Positions 1 through 8,097 are shown, numbered from the stretch's first letter. The stretch: 13,413 nucleotides of DNA from Bacteroidales bacterium UBA1458 (GCA_002325785.1 DCSU01000128.1:21353-34765), one strand, 5' to 3'. The notes: generated by a model not told the origin, from the letters alone. Numbers and translations are program-made.

Positions 1-130
1 AGCCGGCATATGCCGGATTAATGATGAGCCCGTTGGTAAGATACTGACTGGTGATGGGCGTCTGCTGGGCGCTGACAGCCTGCTGAAGAGCAAGAGCAAA
101 AACTAATAATATGTATATTCTGCCCTTCAT
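1..130 (-). CDS. PorP/SprF-family type IX secretion membrane protein, N-terminal fragment
   Basis: Only the first 43 codons are present; the gene runs off the left edge. The start is the ATG whose complement occupies 128-130. The peptide begins MKGRIYILLVFALALQQAVS followed by AQQ, a signal peptide with a likely cleavage after the Ala-Gln region, and then QYLTNGLIINPAYAG. The Q-Y-x-x-N-x-x-x-I-N-P-A-Y-A-G pattern directly after the signal peptide is the hallmark of the PorP/SprF family of T9SS-associated outer-membrane proteins. In Flavobacterium johnsoniae, SprF is needed for secretion of the type B cargo SprB; that role is known for the family and inferred here. The gene follows the stop codon of the upstream T9SS cargo gene by one base, so the two are almost certainly co-transcribed and probably translationally coupled. 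It cannot be told from 43 residues whether this is a general PorP or a cargo-dedicated SprF paralogue, though the neighbour favours the latter. Confidence 0.88.
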   Translation of the reverse strand, partial: MKGRIYILLVFALALQQAVSAQQTPITSQYLTNGLIINPAYAG

Positions 131-131
131 T

Positions 132-3100
132 CTATCTCCGGAGAATTAAGAAACCGCTGATATTTGCCGTATACTCGGGCACACTTATATCCTGCGCACC
201 CCTGATGGTAAGCAGAAAATAATAGGTACCCTCCGGCACTTCATTCCCGTTCAGATCGAGGCCGGACCAGGCACTGACCGGGTTATCACTCCGATAGTCT
301 TCGCTTCTGTAAACAACAGCGCCGCCGGTATTAATGATGACCAGCTCGTTGAATGTGTACTCCAGTCCTTCAATATTGAAATAATCATTGATATTGTCTC
401 CGTTGGGAGTAACTCCCTGAGGAATAGTCAGTTCCGGCACCTTCAGTGTCACGCTGACATCATCGGCAACACACTGTCCGTTTGTCACTGAAAAAATGAA
501 GGTATTATCACCGAAGCCGAGCTTCCTGACTTCTGTGGTCTTTTCACCGGCCGATGTGAAGACCGGCTCACCATCACCGGATTGAAAGTCATAACTCCAT
601 GATGCTGAACCGTCGCCGTCAAAGCTGCCTTCAAGCAAGGCTGCAAACTGGTAAGGAAGGAGTATCCTGTCTGCGCCGGCACTGATATTCTCCGGCATGA
701 AGTCAACCGTAATCGTCACGGGTTCCGATACTGAGGTACAACAGTTGTTCTCTCCCGAATAGACATTGCGTCTGAACTGGGTGGTGCCGGCAAGAAGCGG
801 CGGTTGATAGCCGGCTGTGTTATTTGTACCTGCCGCTGTTGCCCAGTCGGGTGATGCTGAGGCCTTGCTCTCCCACAGATAACGGAATTTGCCATCCCCT
901 CCTCCGGGAGTGTTACCCGCGAGCGCGGCCGGCACCGTTGTGTTACAGACGGCCTGGTTTGCAGTAACAGTGTTGCTGGTGATAAGAGGAAGGACTGTTA
1001 TCCTGAAGTCTGAGTTCTCAGAGCAGGCGCCTGATGTAACGGTTCTCCGGTACCATGTTGTTGCCGTCATGGTACTCGGCTGGAATGTCTGGGCAGTTGT
1101 GCCCAGGCTTGTGAAGTTCACATTGTCCGTTGACGAAGCCCACGCATATGTAAAAGCACCGAGCCCTCCTGCCGGTATGCCTGACAACAGTGCGGGAGCA
1201 GTCCCCGTACAGATGGTATCGTGATCCTGAGCCGGCAGACTGATGGCGAATCCTGTTATCCGCGGGTCAACGGTGATCCTGATGTTATTGCTTGTGCTGG
1301 TGCAGGCTGAGGAGGTCACCACGCGCCTGTACCAGGTGCTGGCCGTCAGCGCTGTGCCGGGAAGATCCTCGGCCGAGGCCCCTGCCATGTTGGTGAAGGT
1401 AATACCGTTGGGACTGTTCATCCACTGGTATACATAGGTCCCTGCCCCGGCACCGTTGGAAGGAATCGTGCCGTCGAGGGTGGCGGGAGAAGAACCTTCA
1501 CATATTGTCTGTTCAGCAGAAATATTGTTACCGGTTATGGATGGGTGTGATACGAGCTGAACCGTATTGCTGACCGACTGGCATGTGTTGTACGGTCCGC
1601 TGTAGACCGTGCGCCTGAACCATGTTGTACCCGGGGAGTCGTCCTGCGGGTCATAGCCGATGCCGGTGTTTACGGCTGAAGCAGGTGACCAGTTGGTGTT
1701 ATCCGGACTGCTCATCCACTGGTAAGTGTACAGGGGGGATGCCCCGCCGCCTGGAACACTACCCGTGAGATTGGAGAAGAGTGTCCCCTGGCAGATGGTC
1801 TGGTCAGCCGAAACAGTGTTGCCAGTGACAGAGGGCAGTATAGTGACGGTGACCGGAGTGCTGATGTCAGTGCAGGCACCCGAGTTGACAATACGATGGT
1901 AGTATGCCGTAGCCATGAGAGCCTGCGGGTCATACTTCGGGTTGGTATTCGTTCCGGATGCATCTGCCCAGGTAAGGTTGTCAGCGCTCTGCTCCCATGA
2001 GTAAAGGAAGATGCCCGTTCCGCCGGAGGGCCCGGAATTAAGCTGGTAAAGGGCGTGCGGATCCTGGTTATAGCACAGGGTTGTGTCTGCCCCTACAAGG
2101 TTGCCGGTGATGCGCGGATGAACGATAATCCGCACAGCTTTGCTTATGTCGGTAATCCCTGCTCCATCGTCAACCACCCTCCGAAACCATAGTGATACGG
2201 ATTCTGTTGCAACAGGCGTATAGTCGATGCCTGTGCCGGTGACGTCTGACCAGGTCAGGTTATCATAGCTTCTTTGCCACTGGTATGCATATGTTCCACT
2301 GCCGCCGGCCGGCCTGGTACCGGAAAGCTTCGGCGGAACCATACCCTCGCAAATTGAGTCTAGTATAGCCAGGCTGGATGCGACGTATATCTCATTGAAG
2401 AGGAAGCCGTTAAGTGGAAGATTCAGGTTGTTCCTCTGTACACCAGGGAAACCGTCCTTATCCGGATCACCGGCACTGTGAGTCCCGCTGAGGCCGCCGG
2501 CGACCGTTGCAGTGCCGGGAAATACGCCGTTAGTCCAGATAAGACCTCCGCCACCGCCACCACCTGCGCCGTTCTGGTTGACGGTGTTTCCTCCTTTGCC
2601 ACCGTCAACTGCAAGCACGGGGTTTGTGGTGTAAAATCTTGTGCTTATGATTACTGAGCCGCCGCCACCACCACCGCCAGCTCCGCTGTTTATCACTGTG
2701 TTATTTATTGCTGCTCCGCCCCTGGCTGATATCAGTCTCCCGTTACCACGGATGCTGTCAGCATGAATAATAATTATTCCGCCACCGTTGGCTCCGGCTG
2801 ATGTTGTCGGGACGGTCAGCCACACTGAGGCACCGCCGCCGCCACCCAAAAAGACACCGTTGTTGAGCGCCGTGGGGCTCACGGAGTACCCGCCCCTTCC
2901 CCCGGTAAGCAGTCCGGCACATGATGGCACTTCCACATCGCCTTCGCTGCCGGCACCGTAGTTAGACCCGCCACCACCACCGGAGAAATGCCCGTTGCCG
3001 CCGCCACCGCCGGTCAGATTCACACCCTTACCCCTTGCCAGGGCGGGATAAAGCGGATCATTCGTCGCCGTGCGGAGACCAAGACCTTCTCCCTTATAAC

Positions 3101-3734
3101 CCGAGGCACGAGACCATATACTATAGGACTCAAGCCTCATTGTGTCATCAGTCTGCTGGCAGTATCCGTTGCCCTGGGCAGTGATGCCTCCTTTGAAACC
3201 CCTGCCGCTGACATTGATATCAGCATTAAGGGTGAGAGTTCCCTTTACAAGGAACGCCAGCACTCCGCCTTTTGCCGAAGCTGAGTCCCATGGCTGGCAT
3301 GTCAGCTCGGCGTTTACAACCGCACTCCTGTAAGATCTTACCTTGATGAGCTGAACCTTACCCGCTGCATCATAAGGGTGAAGCAGGTTCCTTGAAAAGG
3401 AGACCCGGTTCAGCCCACCGTTGACTGCAGAGACAATGAGAATCTCATACAGACCCGGAGTGCCAATAGTATTCTGATAGTTGCCGGGCAGGGTAGCGCC
3501 GGCATTGATCCTGACGCCGCTCATCTGTATCACTATTACGGTATCGCCTACAGCAAACAGGGATACATTGTCTACTATGACAAAATCGGAACCGACAGCA
3601 GTAACTCTGGCATAATCGTTAACATTTCCGGTAACCAGGGGTGTCTGTGCTGATATAGAAGCGCCCCCGCAGGAAAGCATAATAATGAAGATTGCAAGAT
3701 AACACCGGGCTATTTCGGACAATCTGTGGGGCAT
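132..3734 (-). CDS. Large secreted T9SS type B (gliding-motility CTD) protein with glycine-rich region and Ig-like repeats
   Basis: A 1200-residue exported, probably cell-surface protein. Residues 1-30 form a signal peptide (hydrophobic core YLAIFIIML, ending SISAQ). Residues about 31-230 form a globular beta-rich N-terminal domain. Residues 240-400 are very glycine-rich with runs of 5-7 Gly between short hydrophobic strands. From about residue 455 to 1008 there are six tandem Ig/PKD-like repeats of about 90-97 residues, each with T-I-C-x-G near its start, Y-x-Y-Q-W in the middle and W-Y-R-R-x-V-x-S-G-x-C towards the end. Residues 1010-1100 are a linker domain. Residues 1101-1200 match the gliding-motility-associated (CHU_C, T9SS type B) sorting domain: VTPNGDNINDYF, GGAVVYRSEDY, W-x-G, G-N-E-V-P-E-G-T-Y-Y-F and a terminal GFLILRR. 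The expected route is Sec export followed by T9SS transport across the outer membrane; an adhesin-like role is inferred from the repeats. The next gene is a PorP/SprF partner. I see no TAnnTTTG promoter in the 57-bp gap upstream, so it may be read from rlmH and the kinase. Confidence 0.9.
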   Translation of the reverse strand: MPHRLSEIARCYLAIFIIMLSCGGASISAQTPLVTGNVNDYARVTAVGSDFVIVDNVSLFAVGDTVIVIQMSGVRINAGATLPGNYQNTIGTPGLYEILIVSAVNGGLNRVSFSRNLLHPYDAAGKVQLIKVRSYRSAVVNAELTCQPWDSASAKGGVLAFLVKGTLTLNADINVSGRGFKGGITAQGNGYCQQTDDTMRLESYSIWSRASGYKGEGLGLRTATNDPLYPALARGKGVNLTGGGGGNGHFSGGGGGSNYGAGSEGDVEVPSCAGLLTGGRGGYSVSPTALNNGVFLGGGGGASVWLTVPTTSAGANGGGIIIIHADSIRGNGRLISARGGAAINNTVINSGAGGGGGGGSVIISTRFYTTNPVLAVDGGKGGNTVNQNGAGGGGGGGLIWTNGVFPGTATVAGGLSGTHSAGDPDKDGFPGVQRNNLNLPLNGFLFNEIYVASSLAILDSICEGMVPPKLSGTRPAGGSGTYAYQWQRSYDNLTWSDVTGTGIDYTPVATESVSLWFRRVVDDGAGITDISKAVRIIVHPRITGNLVGADTTLCYNQDPHALYQLNSGPSGGTGIFLYSWEQSADNLTWADASGTNTNPKYDPQALMATAYYHRIVNSGACTDISTPVTVTILPSVTGNTVSADQTICQGTLFSNLTGSVPGGGASPLYTYQWMSSPDNTNWSPASAVNTGIGYDPQDDSPGTTWFRRTVYSGPYNTCQSVSNTVQLVSHPSITGNNISAEQTICEGSSPATLDGTIPSNGAGAGTYVYQWMNSPNGITFTNMAGASAEDLPGTALTASTWYRRVVTSSACTSTSNNIRITVDPRITGFAISLPAQDHDTICTGTAPALLSGIPAGGLGAFTYAWASSTDNVNFTSLGTTAQTFQPSTMTATTWYRRTVTSGACSENSDFRITVLPLITSNTVTANQAVCNTTVPAALAGNTPGGGDGKFRYLWESKASASPDWATAAGTNNTAGYQPPLLAGTTQFRRNVYSGENNCCTSVSEPVTITVDFMPENISAGADRILLPYQFAALLEGSFDGDGSASWSYDFQSGDGEPVFTSAGEKTTEVRKLGFGDNTFIFSVTNGQCVADDVSVTLKVPELTIPQGVTPNGDNINDYFNIEGLEYTFNELVIINTGGAVVYRSEDYRSDNPVSAWSGLDLNGNEVPEGTYYFLLTIRGAQDISVPEYTANISGFLILRR
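136..139 (-). promoter_or_regulatory. Shine-Dalgarno site of the PorP/SprF gene
   Basis: On the minus strand GGAG lies five bases upstream of the PorP/SprF ATG. It is inside the final codons of the T9SS cargo gene, just before its TAG stop. The good match is notable because most starts in this window have no clear Shine-Dalgarno sequence, and it supports both the chosen start and reinitiation or coupling between the two genes. Confidence 0.6.
711..2372 (-). repeat. Six tandem Ig-like protein repeats (coding)
   Basis: Within the T9SS cargo protein, the leading cysteines lie at residues about 462, 554, 648, 745, 842 and 930, a period of roughly 88-97 residues (about 265-290 bp). Shared elements are I-T-G-N before each unit, T-I-C-x-G, a Gly-rich turn before Y-x-Y-Q-W, S-x-D-N-x-x-W/F, a T-T-W-Y/F-R-R strand and S-G-x-C. 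The copies are well diverged at the protein and DNA level, so this is an old duplication, not a recent slippage array. Confidence 0.8.
2535..3017 (-). repeat. Glycine-rich low-complexity coding segment
   Basis: This encodes residues about 240-400 of the T9SS cargo protein. On the plus strand it shows as clusters of GCC/ACC trinucleotides such as gccgccaccaccaccgcc. Poly-Gly runs (TGGGGG, SGGGGG, LGGGGG, AGGGGGGG, AGGGGGGGG-like) recur every 30-50 residues, separated by short segments with hydrophobic strands such as GIIIIHADSIRGNG and GSVIISTRFY. The spacing suggests a repetitive beta-structured region; the fold is inferred. The trinucleotides are mixed, not a pure array. Confidence 0.7.
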
Positions 3735-3791
3735 TTTAAGGCTATAATCTGCTAATATATGTAATTATAACTTAAAAATGCCCGGATTATT

Positions 3792-6700
3792 TTAGGTGTC
3801 ATGTCTTCCTTTGGGTTCTACCGTGTAAAGCAGAGGAAACTCAACAGTAAAGGTTGTGCCGCTATCATGCTCAGTATCAAACCATATAGTCCCTCCGGCA
3901 GTTTCAACATAACGCTTGACAATTGAGAGGCCAAGTCCCATTCCTGACGATTTTGTGGTAAAATTAGGTGTGAACATCTTAGGGATCAGTTCTTCGCGAA
4001 TACCCGTCCCGTTGTCAATAAACCTTATCTGAACCCGGTCGACCGTTGCTGAAACAACAATCTGTATCTCCCCCTTACGGTCAGATGGAATTGACTGAAT
4101 AGCGTTCTTGAGGAGGTTTGAGAATATCCCGTTAAGATGCTCCCTGTCAGCCATTATCATCGCTTTGCTTATGCTCCCGCTTTCAAGTGTGATTGCAGCG
4201 TGCTCTGCGTTACCGAACATGCCGAGGGTTGTCCTTAGCTGTGCAAGTACATCAACTTCAGCTGGTTCAGCCCCGGGTAGCCTGGCAAAATAGGAGAATG
4301 CCGAAGCAATGTTCGAGAGGTTGTCAATATATTCAATCTGATTATCGGTAAAGCTCCTCAGTTTTGCGTCAAAATCGGGCACCTCGTCTCTCCACCATTT
4401 GAACAGTTGCTGCACGTTCAGCTTCATCGGTGTGAGAGGGTTCTTAATCTCGTGGGCTATCTGTCTGGCCATCTCACGCCAGGCCATCTCACGTTCAGTG
4501 CGGGCAAGCTTGCTGGCGCTCTCCCCCAGTTCATCAGTCATCCGGTTATACTGCCTCACCAGCTCCCCTACCTCATCGCGGCTGCTATAACTGATATGTT
4601 CGTTCTTCCTGCCGTAAACCACGGAACCCATTGCCTGCTGAAGCATGTAGAGGGGGGAGGTGATCCTCTCACTGAGAAATACTGCCACCCACATCATAAC
4701 TACCAGCAGAAGCAGGGTGAAATTTATCAGCGTTACCACCAGATTGGTGACCTCCTTGGTGAGGAGATTCTGCATAGCGAAATAGGGCACGTTGAGCCAG
4801 GCCAGAAGCTCGTTGTTCTCATTGTAAAACGGCAGGTAGGCAGAAAGATAACTCAGCTCACCAATGGTCTCCTCACCTATATACTCCTCCTTTCCTGCCT
4901 CAGTCAGCATGCCAAAGGCTATGGGATCAATCATACTTCCCTCAAGATTCCGGGCAAAGACTTCAGGCCGCGAGGTGGCCAGAAGCATGCCTGAGGGAGA
5001 GTAGAGGTTGATATCGGTGAAAAAGACGTTTGAGAACTTCACCAGGAGATGATTCAGGGAGGGATAATCCGGTGCCTGCCAGCCTCCTTCAAGAGATTGC
5101 ACTGATGACAGTTTGTGTTCAAGCTCAATTGAAAGCGAAGTAGCTTTCTCACGGATGATCCTCATGTGATTGGTCCTGAACTGCCGTGTGCTTAAAATCA
5201 ATGCTCCTGCAATAACTACAATGAAGACTACGGACAAGACAGCGGCAAAGGATAGCTGGAGCCTTCTCCGGAAGGTGTCAATGTTCAGCAGTTCTCCGGG
5301 ATGTCTTGTAAAAACCACCAAAACCGTAAATGAAAAAATCAGGATAATAATGAAGAGATAGGCAAACGTAATAATCCTGTCCATCAGCGAGACCGTCTTT
5401 GTAGTAAGAGCCAGGGTCATCTCGCCCCGGTTATAATAAAGATGCTTGTATCCGTTGGCATGTTCAACCCTGTATTCGTCTCCTCCCTCAGGCGGTGGGG
5501 TTAACCGGTTATCATAAGGATAATCGCCTGACCGCAGCACCAGCATTCCGTCTGAGTATTTTGCATAGGAGACATCCCTGAGTTTCGGGAATCTCTGGTG
5601 GTTGCCATCGAGCAGGAGTTCCGGGTATCCGGCCAGGTAGGCTTCGATATGACTGACAAGCTCAATAAAAAGACCGTTGGTGACTGATGGGGAGACTTCA
5701 TAAAACAACCTGGAGAAATACCAGGCACGGCCTGTCTGGTTTTGCATGAACCAGAACCCTGTGCCCGTAATGGTGTCGCCCTCATTCCTTACCCGGTTGT
5801 CGAACCATGCAAAACAGTTATCCGCAGATGAGCCTGTTCCGGCAAGGGCCAGCGGCGAATCGCTACGGCATATTACTATATTCAGATCATAGTTCTCCCA
5901 GTAACCGTTGAAATAGTTATCCTCAAGATACCTGTAAACGGTATTGATGTCAGATGCAGAGACATTCGTGCGTCCTGCCATCTCCGCCAGTATTGTGTCA
6001 TTCCTCAGTGAGGGCCACATGTCAATGAGCATTCCCTCCGCAACCATATCATTATCGTTTGCAAGGGAGATTGCCATGACCTTCATGTTACGGTCCTCCT
6101 TAAGGTCGGAGTATCTTATCACCATTGTTGTGGCGAAGATGCCCGTAATCACCGAGAAGAATACAATGAGCGATATTTCCGAGAAGGATCTTTTCTGCCA
6201 CAACAGAACCGTCAGCAGGAGAAGCAGAATGTAGAGCACACCCCATGCACTGCACGCTGTCACCGCCAGACAGGCAACAGGCAGTATAAGCGCCGCAACA
6301 GCCGATACGGCAAGATTAGTCTTCAGGGACCACTCCTGCATCATTCTGCAAGCCTTTAGGAACAGGATCACCGGTACTGCAAGAAGCATCATGACGGCGA
6401 TGAAACCGGCCAGGCTCATAAAGCTCATATCGAGGATATTGAAAGCCTCAAAGCTGATAGCGGAGTTAAGTACAAGATCTCTTAACAGTGCTTCCCCTGC
6501 CAGGAAGGCAACAAAACCCGCCCCGATGACTGCACCAGGGGCCGCCAGGTGCCAGACACCCTGACCTTCCCAGGCTGAATTGAAAGACCCGCTCCTGAAT
6601 ATCAGTTTCAGCCCGGAGACAATAAGAAGCCCCAGCAGAATCACATGGCCCACTGATGGCAGCAGGCGACCTGCCGACCACAGGAAGGGAGAGAAGAGCT

Positions 6701-7517
6701 CCGTGGAGCTGACTGACGGCGGAATACCCGCAAGCAGGACTACAGCATAAATGATTGTAAGTGAACCAAATGCCAGCAGTATTGAAACTGTGTCGCCCAC
6801 CTTCTTGCCATAATACCCGGCCGCAAGAACCACAAGCCTTACAAGCAGGAAGATAAAGATAAGCCAGAGCAGCACCGGTACAATTATGAAGACCGTATTG
6901 GGCTTCCGGTCAGGGAAAACCAGTCCGAAATGAAATTCATTCTCTGAACCCATAATCTGGAATTCCGAGGCAGCCTCATCAAACGTAATCTTAGCCGAGG
7001 AGGGCAGCCAGTAGGGCTTCGGAAATCCCGACCTGAGCAGGTTGTTGACAATGGGATACTGCCTGTATACTTTAATCAGGCCCAGCATATCATAATCTCC
7101 CGTTTGCCTGTGAACGGGGATGAACCACTTGTTGCTGAAGAAGACAGGCTTGTGAGCATCAAAACGGTCCTCATAGGTGACTGGAAAGGCAATACTGTTG
7201 TTTGACCAGTAAGAAATAGTGTCCGCTTTATATACAAGGATGGTTATTCCCTCCTCCTCAGCATCTATTCCGGTACTGTTGTGAAACAAAACGGAGGGAT
7301 CATCATCCTCCAGCGCCTGTCTCTCTACCTCCTCAAGAAGAAGTGCGGCCTGCTTTTCCATTCCGGAAAGCCTGGCATCAAGGCGGGATGTCCGGAAACG
7401 CCATTCCAGGTCACTGAAGTAAAGCTGATCAGCTCCTATGGCAAGAGCAACTGCCGCAAGCAATGCTACAATGACTATCCTGATATTCTTAAGCCTTCCG
7501 GGCATAACTTCATTCAT
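3792..7517 (-). CDS. Giant polytopic NtrY-like sensor histidine kinase
   Basis: About 1241 residues from the ATG chosen here; positions below count from an in-frame GTG five codons earlier (7532). It has a TM helix at 17-33, an extracytoplasmic segment of about 170 residues, seven or so TM segments between 213 and 472, a second large extracytoplasmic segment (about 480-715), TM helices near 717-741 and 760-780, a third extracytoplasmic segment (about 785-925), a TM helix at about 928-953, a HAMP domain (954-1005), then a HisKA dimerisation domain with phospho-acceptor H1027 in MARQIAHEIKNPLTPMKLN. The ATPase domain has N1143 (N-box), DNGTG 1173-1177, FTPNFTTK and GMGLGLSIV. The catalytic residues are intact. 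The H-box resembles NtrY. It should autophosphorylate and pass phosphate to a response regulator, but none is encoded here and the protein has no receiver domain. The ATG overlaps the rlmH stop by 8 nt (ATGAATGA), favouring this start over the GTG. The signal sensed is unknown. Confidence 0.9.
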   Translation of the reverse strand: MNEVMPGRLKNIRIVIVALLAAVALAIGADQLYFSDLEWRFRTSRLDARLSGMEKQAALLLEEVERQALEDDDPSVLFHNSTGIDAEEEGITILVYKADTISYWSNNSIAFPVTYEDRFDAHKPVFFSNKWFIPVHRQTGDYDMLGLIKVYRQYPIVNNLLRSGFPKPYWLPSSAKITFDEAASEFQIMGSENEFHFGLVFPDRKPNTVFIIVPVLLWLIFIFLLVRLVVLAAGYYGKKVGDTVSILLAFGSLTIIYAVVLLAGIPPSVSSTELFSPFLWSAGRLLPSVGHVILLGLLIVSGLKLIFRSGSFNSAWEGQGVWHLAAPGAVIGAGFVAFLAGEALLRDLVLNSAISFEAFNILDMSFMSLAGFIAVMMLLAVPVILFLKACRMMQEWSLKTNLAVSAVAALILPVACLAVTACSAWGVLYILLLLLTVLLWQKRSFSEISLIVFFSVITGIFATTMVIRYSDLKEDRNMKVMAISLANDNDMVAEGMLIDMWPSLRNDTILAEMAGRTNVSASDINTVYRYLEDNYFNGYWENYDLNIVICRSDSPLALAGTGSSADNCFAWFDNRVRNEGDTITGTGFWFMQNQTGRAWYFSRLFYEVSPSVTNGLFIELVSHIEAYLAGYPELLLDGNHQRFPKLRDVSYAKYSDGMLVLRSGDYPYDNRLTPPPEGGDEYRVEHANGYKHLYYNRGEMTLALTTKTVSLMDRIITFAYLFIIILIFSFTVLVVFTRHPGELLNIDTFRRRLQLSFAAVLSVVFIVVIAGALILSTRQFRTNHMRIIREKATSLSIELEHKLSSVQSLEGGWQAPDYPSLNHLLVKFSNVFFTDINLYSPSGMLLATSRPEVFARNLEGSMIDPIAFGMLTEAGKEEYIGEETIGELSYLSAYLPFYNENNELLAWLNVPYFAMQNLLTKEVTNLVVTLINFTLLLLVVMMWVAVFLSERITSPLYMLQQAMGSVVYGRKNEHISYSSRDEVGELVRQYNRMTDELGESASKLARTEREMAWREMARQIAHEIKNPLTPMKLNVQQLFKWWRDEVPDFDAKLRSFTDNQIEYIDNLSNIASAFSYFARLPGAEPAEVDVLAQLRTTLGMFGNAEHAAITLESGSISKAMIMADREHLNGIFSNLLKNAIQSIPSDRKGEIQIVVSATVDRVQIRFIDNGTGIREELIPKMFTPNFTTKSSGMGLGLSIVKRYVETAGGTIWFDTEHDSGTTFTVEFPLLYTVEPKGRHDT

Positions 7518-7983
7518 GATGATAGGGATCACCTGCTATTACCGACAGCACCCTGTAAAGCTGTTCTGCGAACAATAATCGTACCACCTGGTGAGAGAAG
7601 GTGAGTTTTGAGAGTGAGATAAGCTGATCTGCCCTGGCTTTGACAGAGGGGTCAAAACCCCATGGCCCGCCAACAACAAACACTAATCGCTTTTTCGGTA
7701 ATGTCATTGTGCTCCTGAGCCAGCCCGCCATCTCAATTGTTGAAAAACTCCTGCCATGCTCATCAAGCAGCACCACATGATCATCGCTCCTGAAGACGGA
7801 AAGCATCTTCTCCGCCTCCTTCGACATTGCCCTGTCAGCCGATCTGTTGCCGGGGTTTTTTACATCAGGTAGAGTGACGATCTCGAAACGGGCATATTTT
7901 AATATCCTCTTGCCATATTCCGCAACCCCGTCCCTGATCCAGGTCTGATCAGTCTTTCCCGTCAGCAGAAGAACAAGCTTCAT
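7510..7983 (-). CDS. rlmH: 23S rRNA (pseudouridine-1915 N3)-methyltransferase RlmH
   Basis: A 157-residue protein, the usual size for RlmH, a SPOUT-class enzyme that uses S-adenosylmethionine to methylate N3 of pseudouridine 1915 in helix 69 of 23S rRNA on assembled ribosomes. Family features seen are the LLDEHGRSFST segment (residues 72-82), FVVGGPWGF with the SAM-binding GG-x-x-G (105-109), LSLSKLTFSHQVVRLLFAEQ-like C-terminal segment forming the trefoil knot (122-141), and the terminal DPYHHE with the conserved Tyr-His-His. It is complete and all key motifs are present. There is no Shine-Dalgarno match before the ATG, but a TAnnTTTG element lies about 28 bases upstream. The histidine kinase starts inside its last codons. 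In Bacteroidota rlmH commonly sits near DUF4783 and nadC, as here, but on the opposite strand. Confidence 0.95.
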   Translation of the reverse strand: MKLVLLLTGKTDQTWIRDGVAEYGKRILKYARFEIVTLPDVKNPGNRSADRAMSKEAEKMLSVFRSDDHVVLLDEHGRSFSTIEMAGWLRSTMTLPKKRLVFVVGGPWGFDPSVKARADQLISLSKLTFSHQVVRLLFAEQLYRVLSVIAGDPYHHE

Positions 7984-8010
7984 TAATTAATCAGAGTTTG
8001 TTGAGTCAGA

Positions 8011-8018
8011 CAAATATA
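8011..8018 (-). promoter_or_regulatory. Candidate -7 element upstream of rlmH
   Basis: Read on the minus strand, this is TATATTTG, an exact match to the Bacteroidota -7 consensus TAnnTTTG. It would place the transcript start near 8004, about 20 bases before the rlmH ATG. The -33 region upstream is only T-rich, without a clean TTTG. It would drive rlmH, the kinase and possibly the T9SS pair. Confidence 0.45.
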
Positions 8019-8022
8019 ATAA

Positions 8023-8034
8023 TTAAGGCCTTAA
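8023..8034. promoter_or_regulatory. Perfect 12-bp palindrome in divergent promoter region
   Basis: TTAAGGCCTTAA reads the same on both strands. It lies five bases upstream of the candidate rlmH -7 element, in the spacer between -7 and -33, where a bound repressor would block polymerase. A regulator site is inferred only from symmetry and position; a chance AT/GC palindrome is possible. Confidence 0.25.
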
Positions 8035-8089
8035 AAATCAGCCCGGGAAGCGCAGAATTAAAAGTGGTTCGGTTTTTGATAATTATAGT

Positions 8090-8097
8090 TAAATTTG
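8090..8097 (+). promoter_or_regulatory. Candidate -7 element for DUF4783-nadC-yihY operon
   Basis: TAAATTTG matches TAnnTTTG exactly. An 18-bp spacer separates it from TTCG at 8068-8071, one base off the -33 TTTG. The transcript would start near 8104, giving a leader of about 29 bases before the DUF4783 ATG. Confidence 0.5.

Noticed and set aside
3..16. Perfect 14-bp palindrome CCGGCATATGCCGG
   Set aside because: It encodes the conserved Pro-Ala-Tyr-Ala-Gly of the PorP/SprF motif, so protein constraint and codon choice explain it.
2555..2700. CRISPR-like or microsatellite appearance of the GCC/ACC-rich stretch
   Set aside because: There are no repeat-spacer units, and the frame is maintained as poly-Gly coding sequence with mixed codons.
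3735..3791. Possible promoter or terminator in the 57-bp gap between the kinase and T9SS cargo gene
   Set aside because: The gap is AT-rich but contains neither a TAnnTTTG element on the minus strand nor a stable stem-loop with a T tract.
4407..4994. A 195-codon plus-strand open frame opposite the histidine kinase
   Set aside because: It is fully antisense to the conserved HAMP/periplasmic coding region, has no recognisable domain or start signals, and its composition is that of a reverse-frame shadow.
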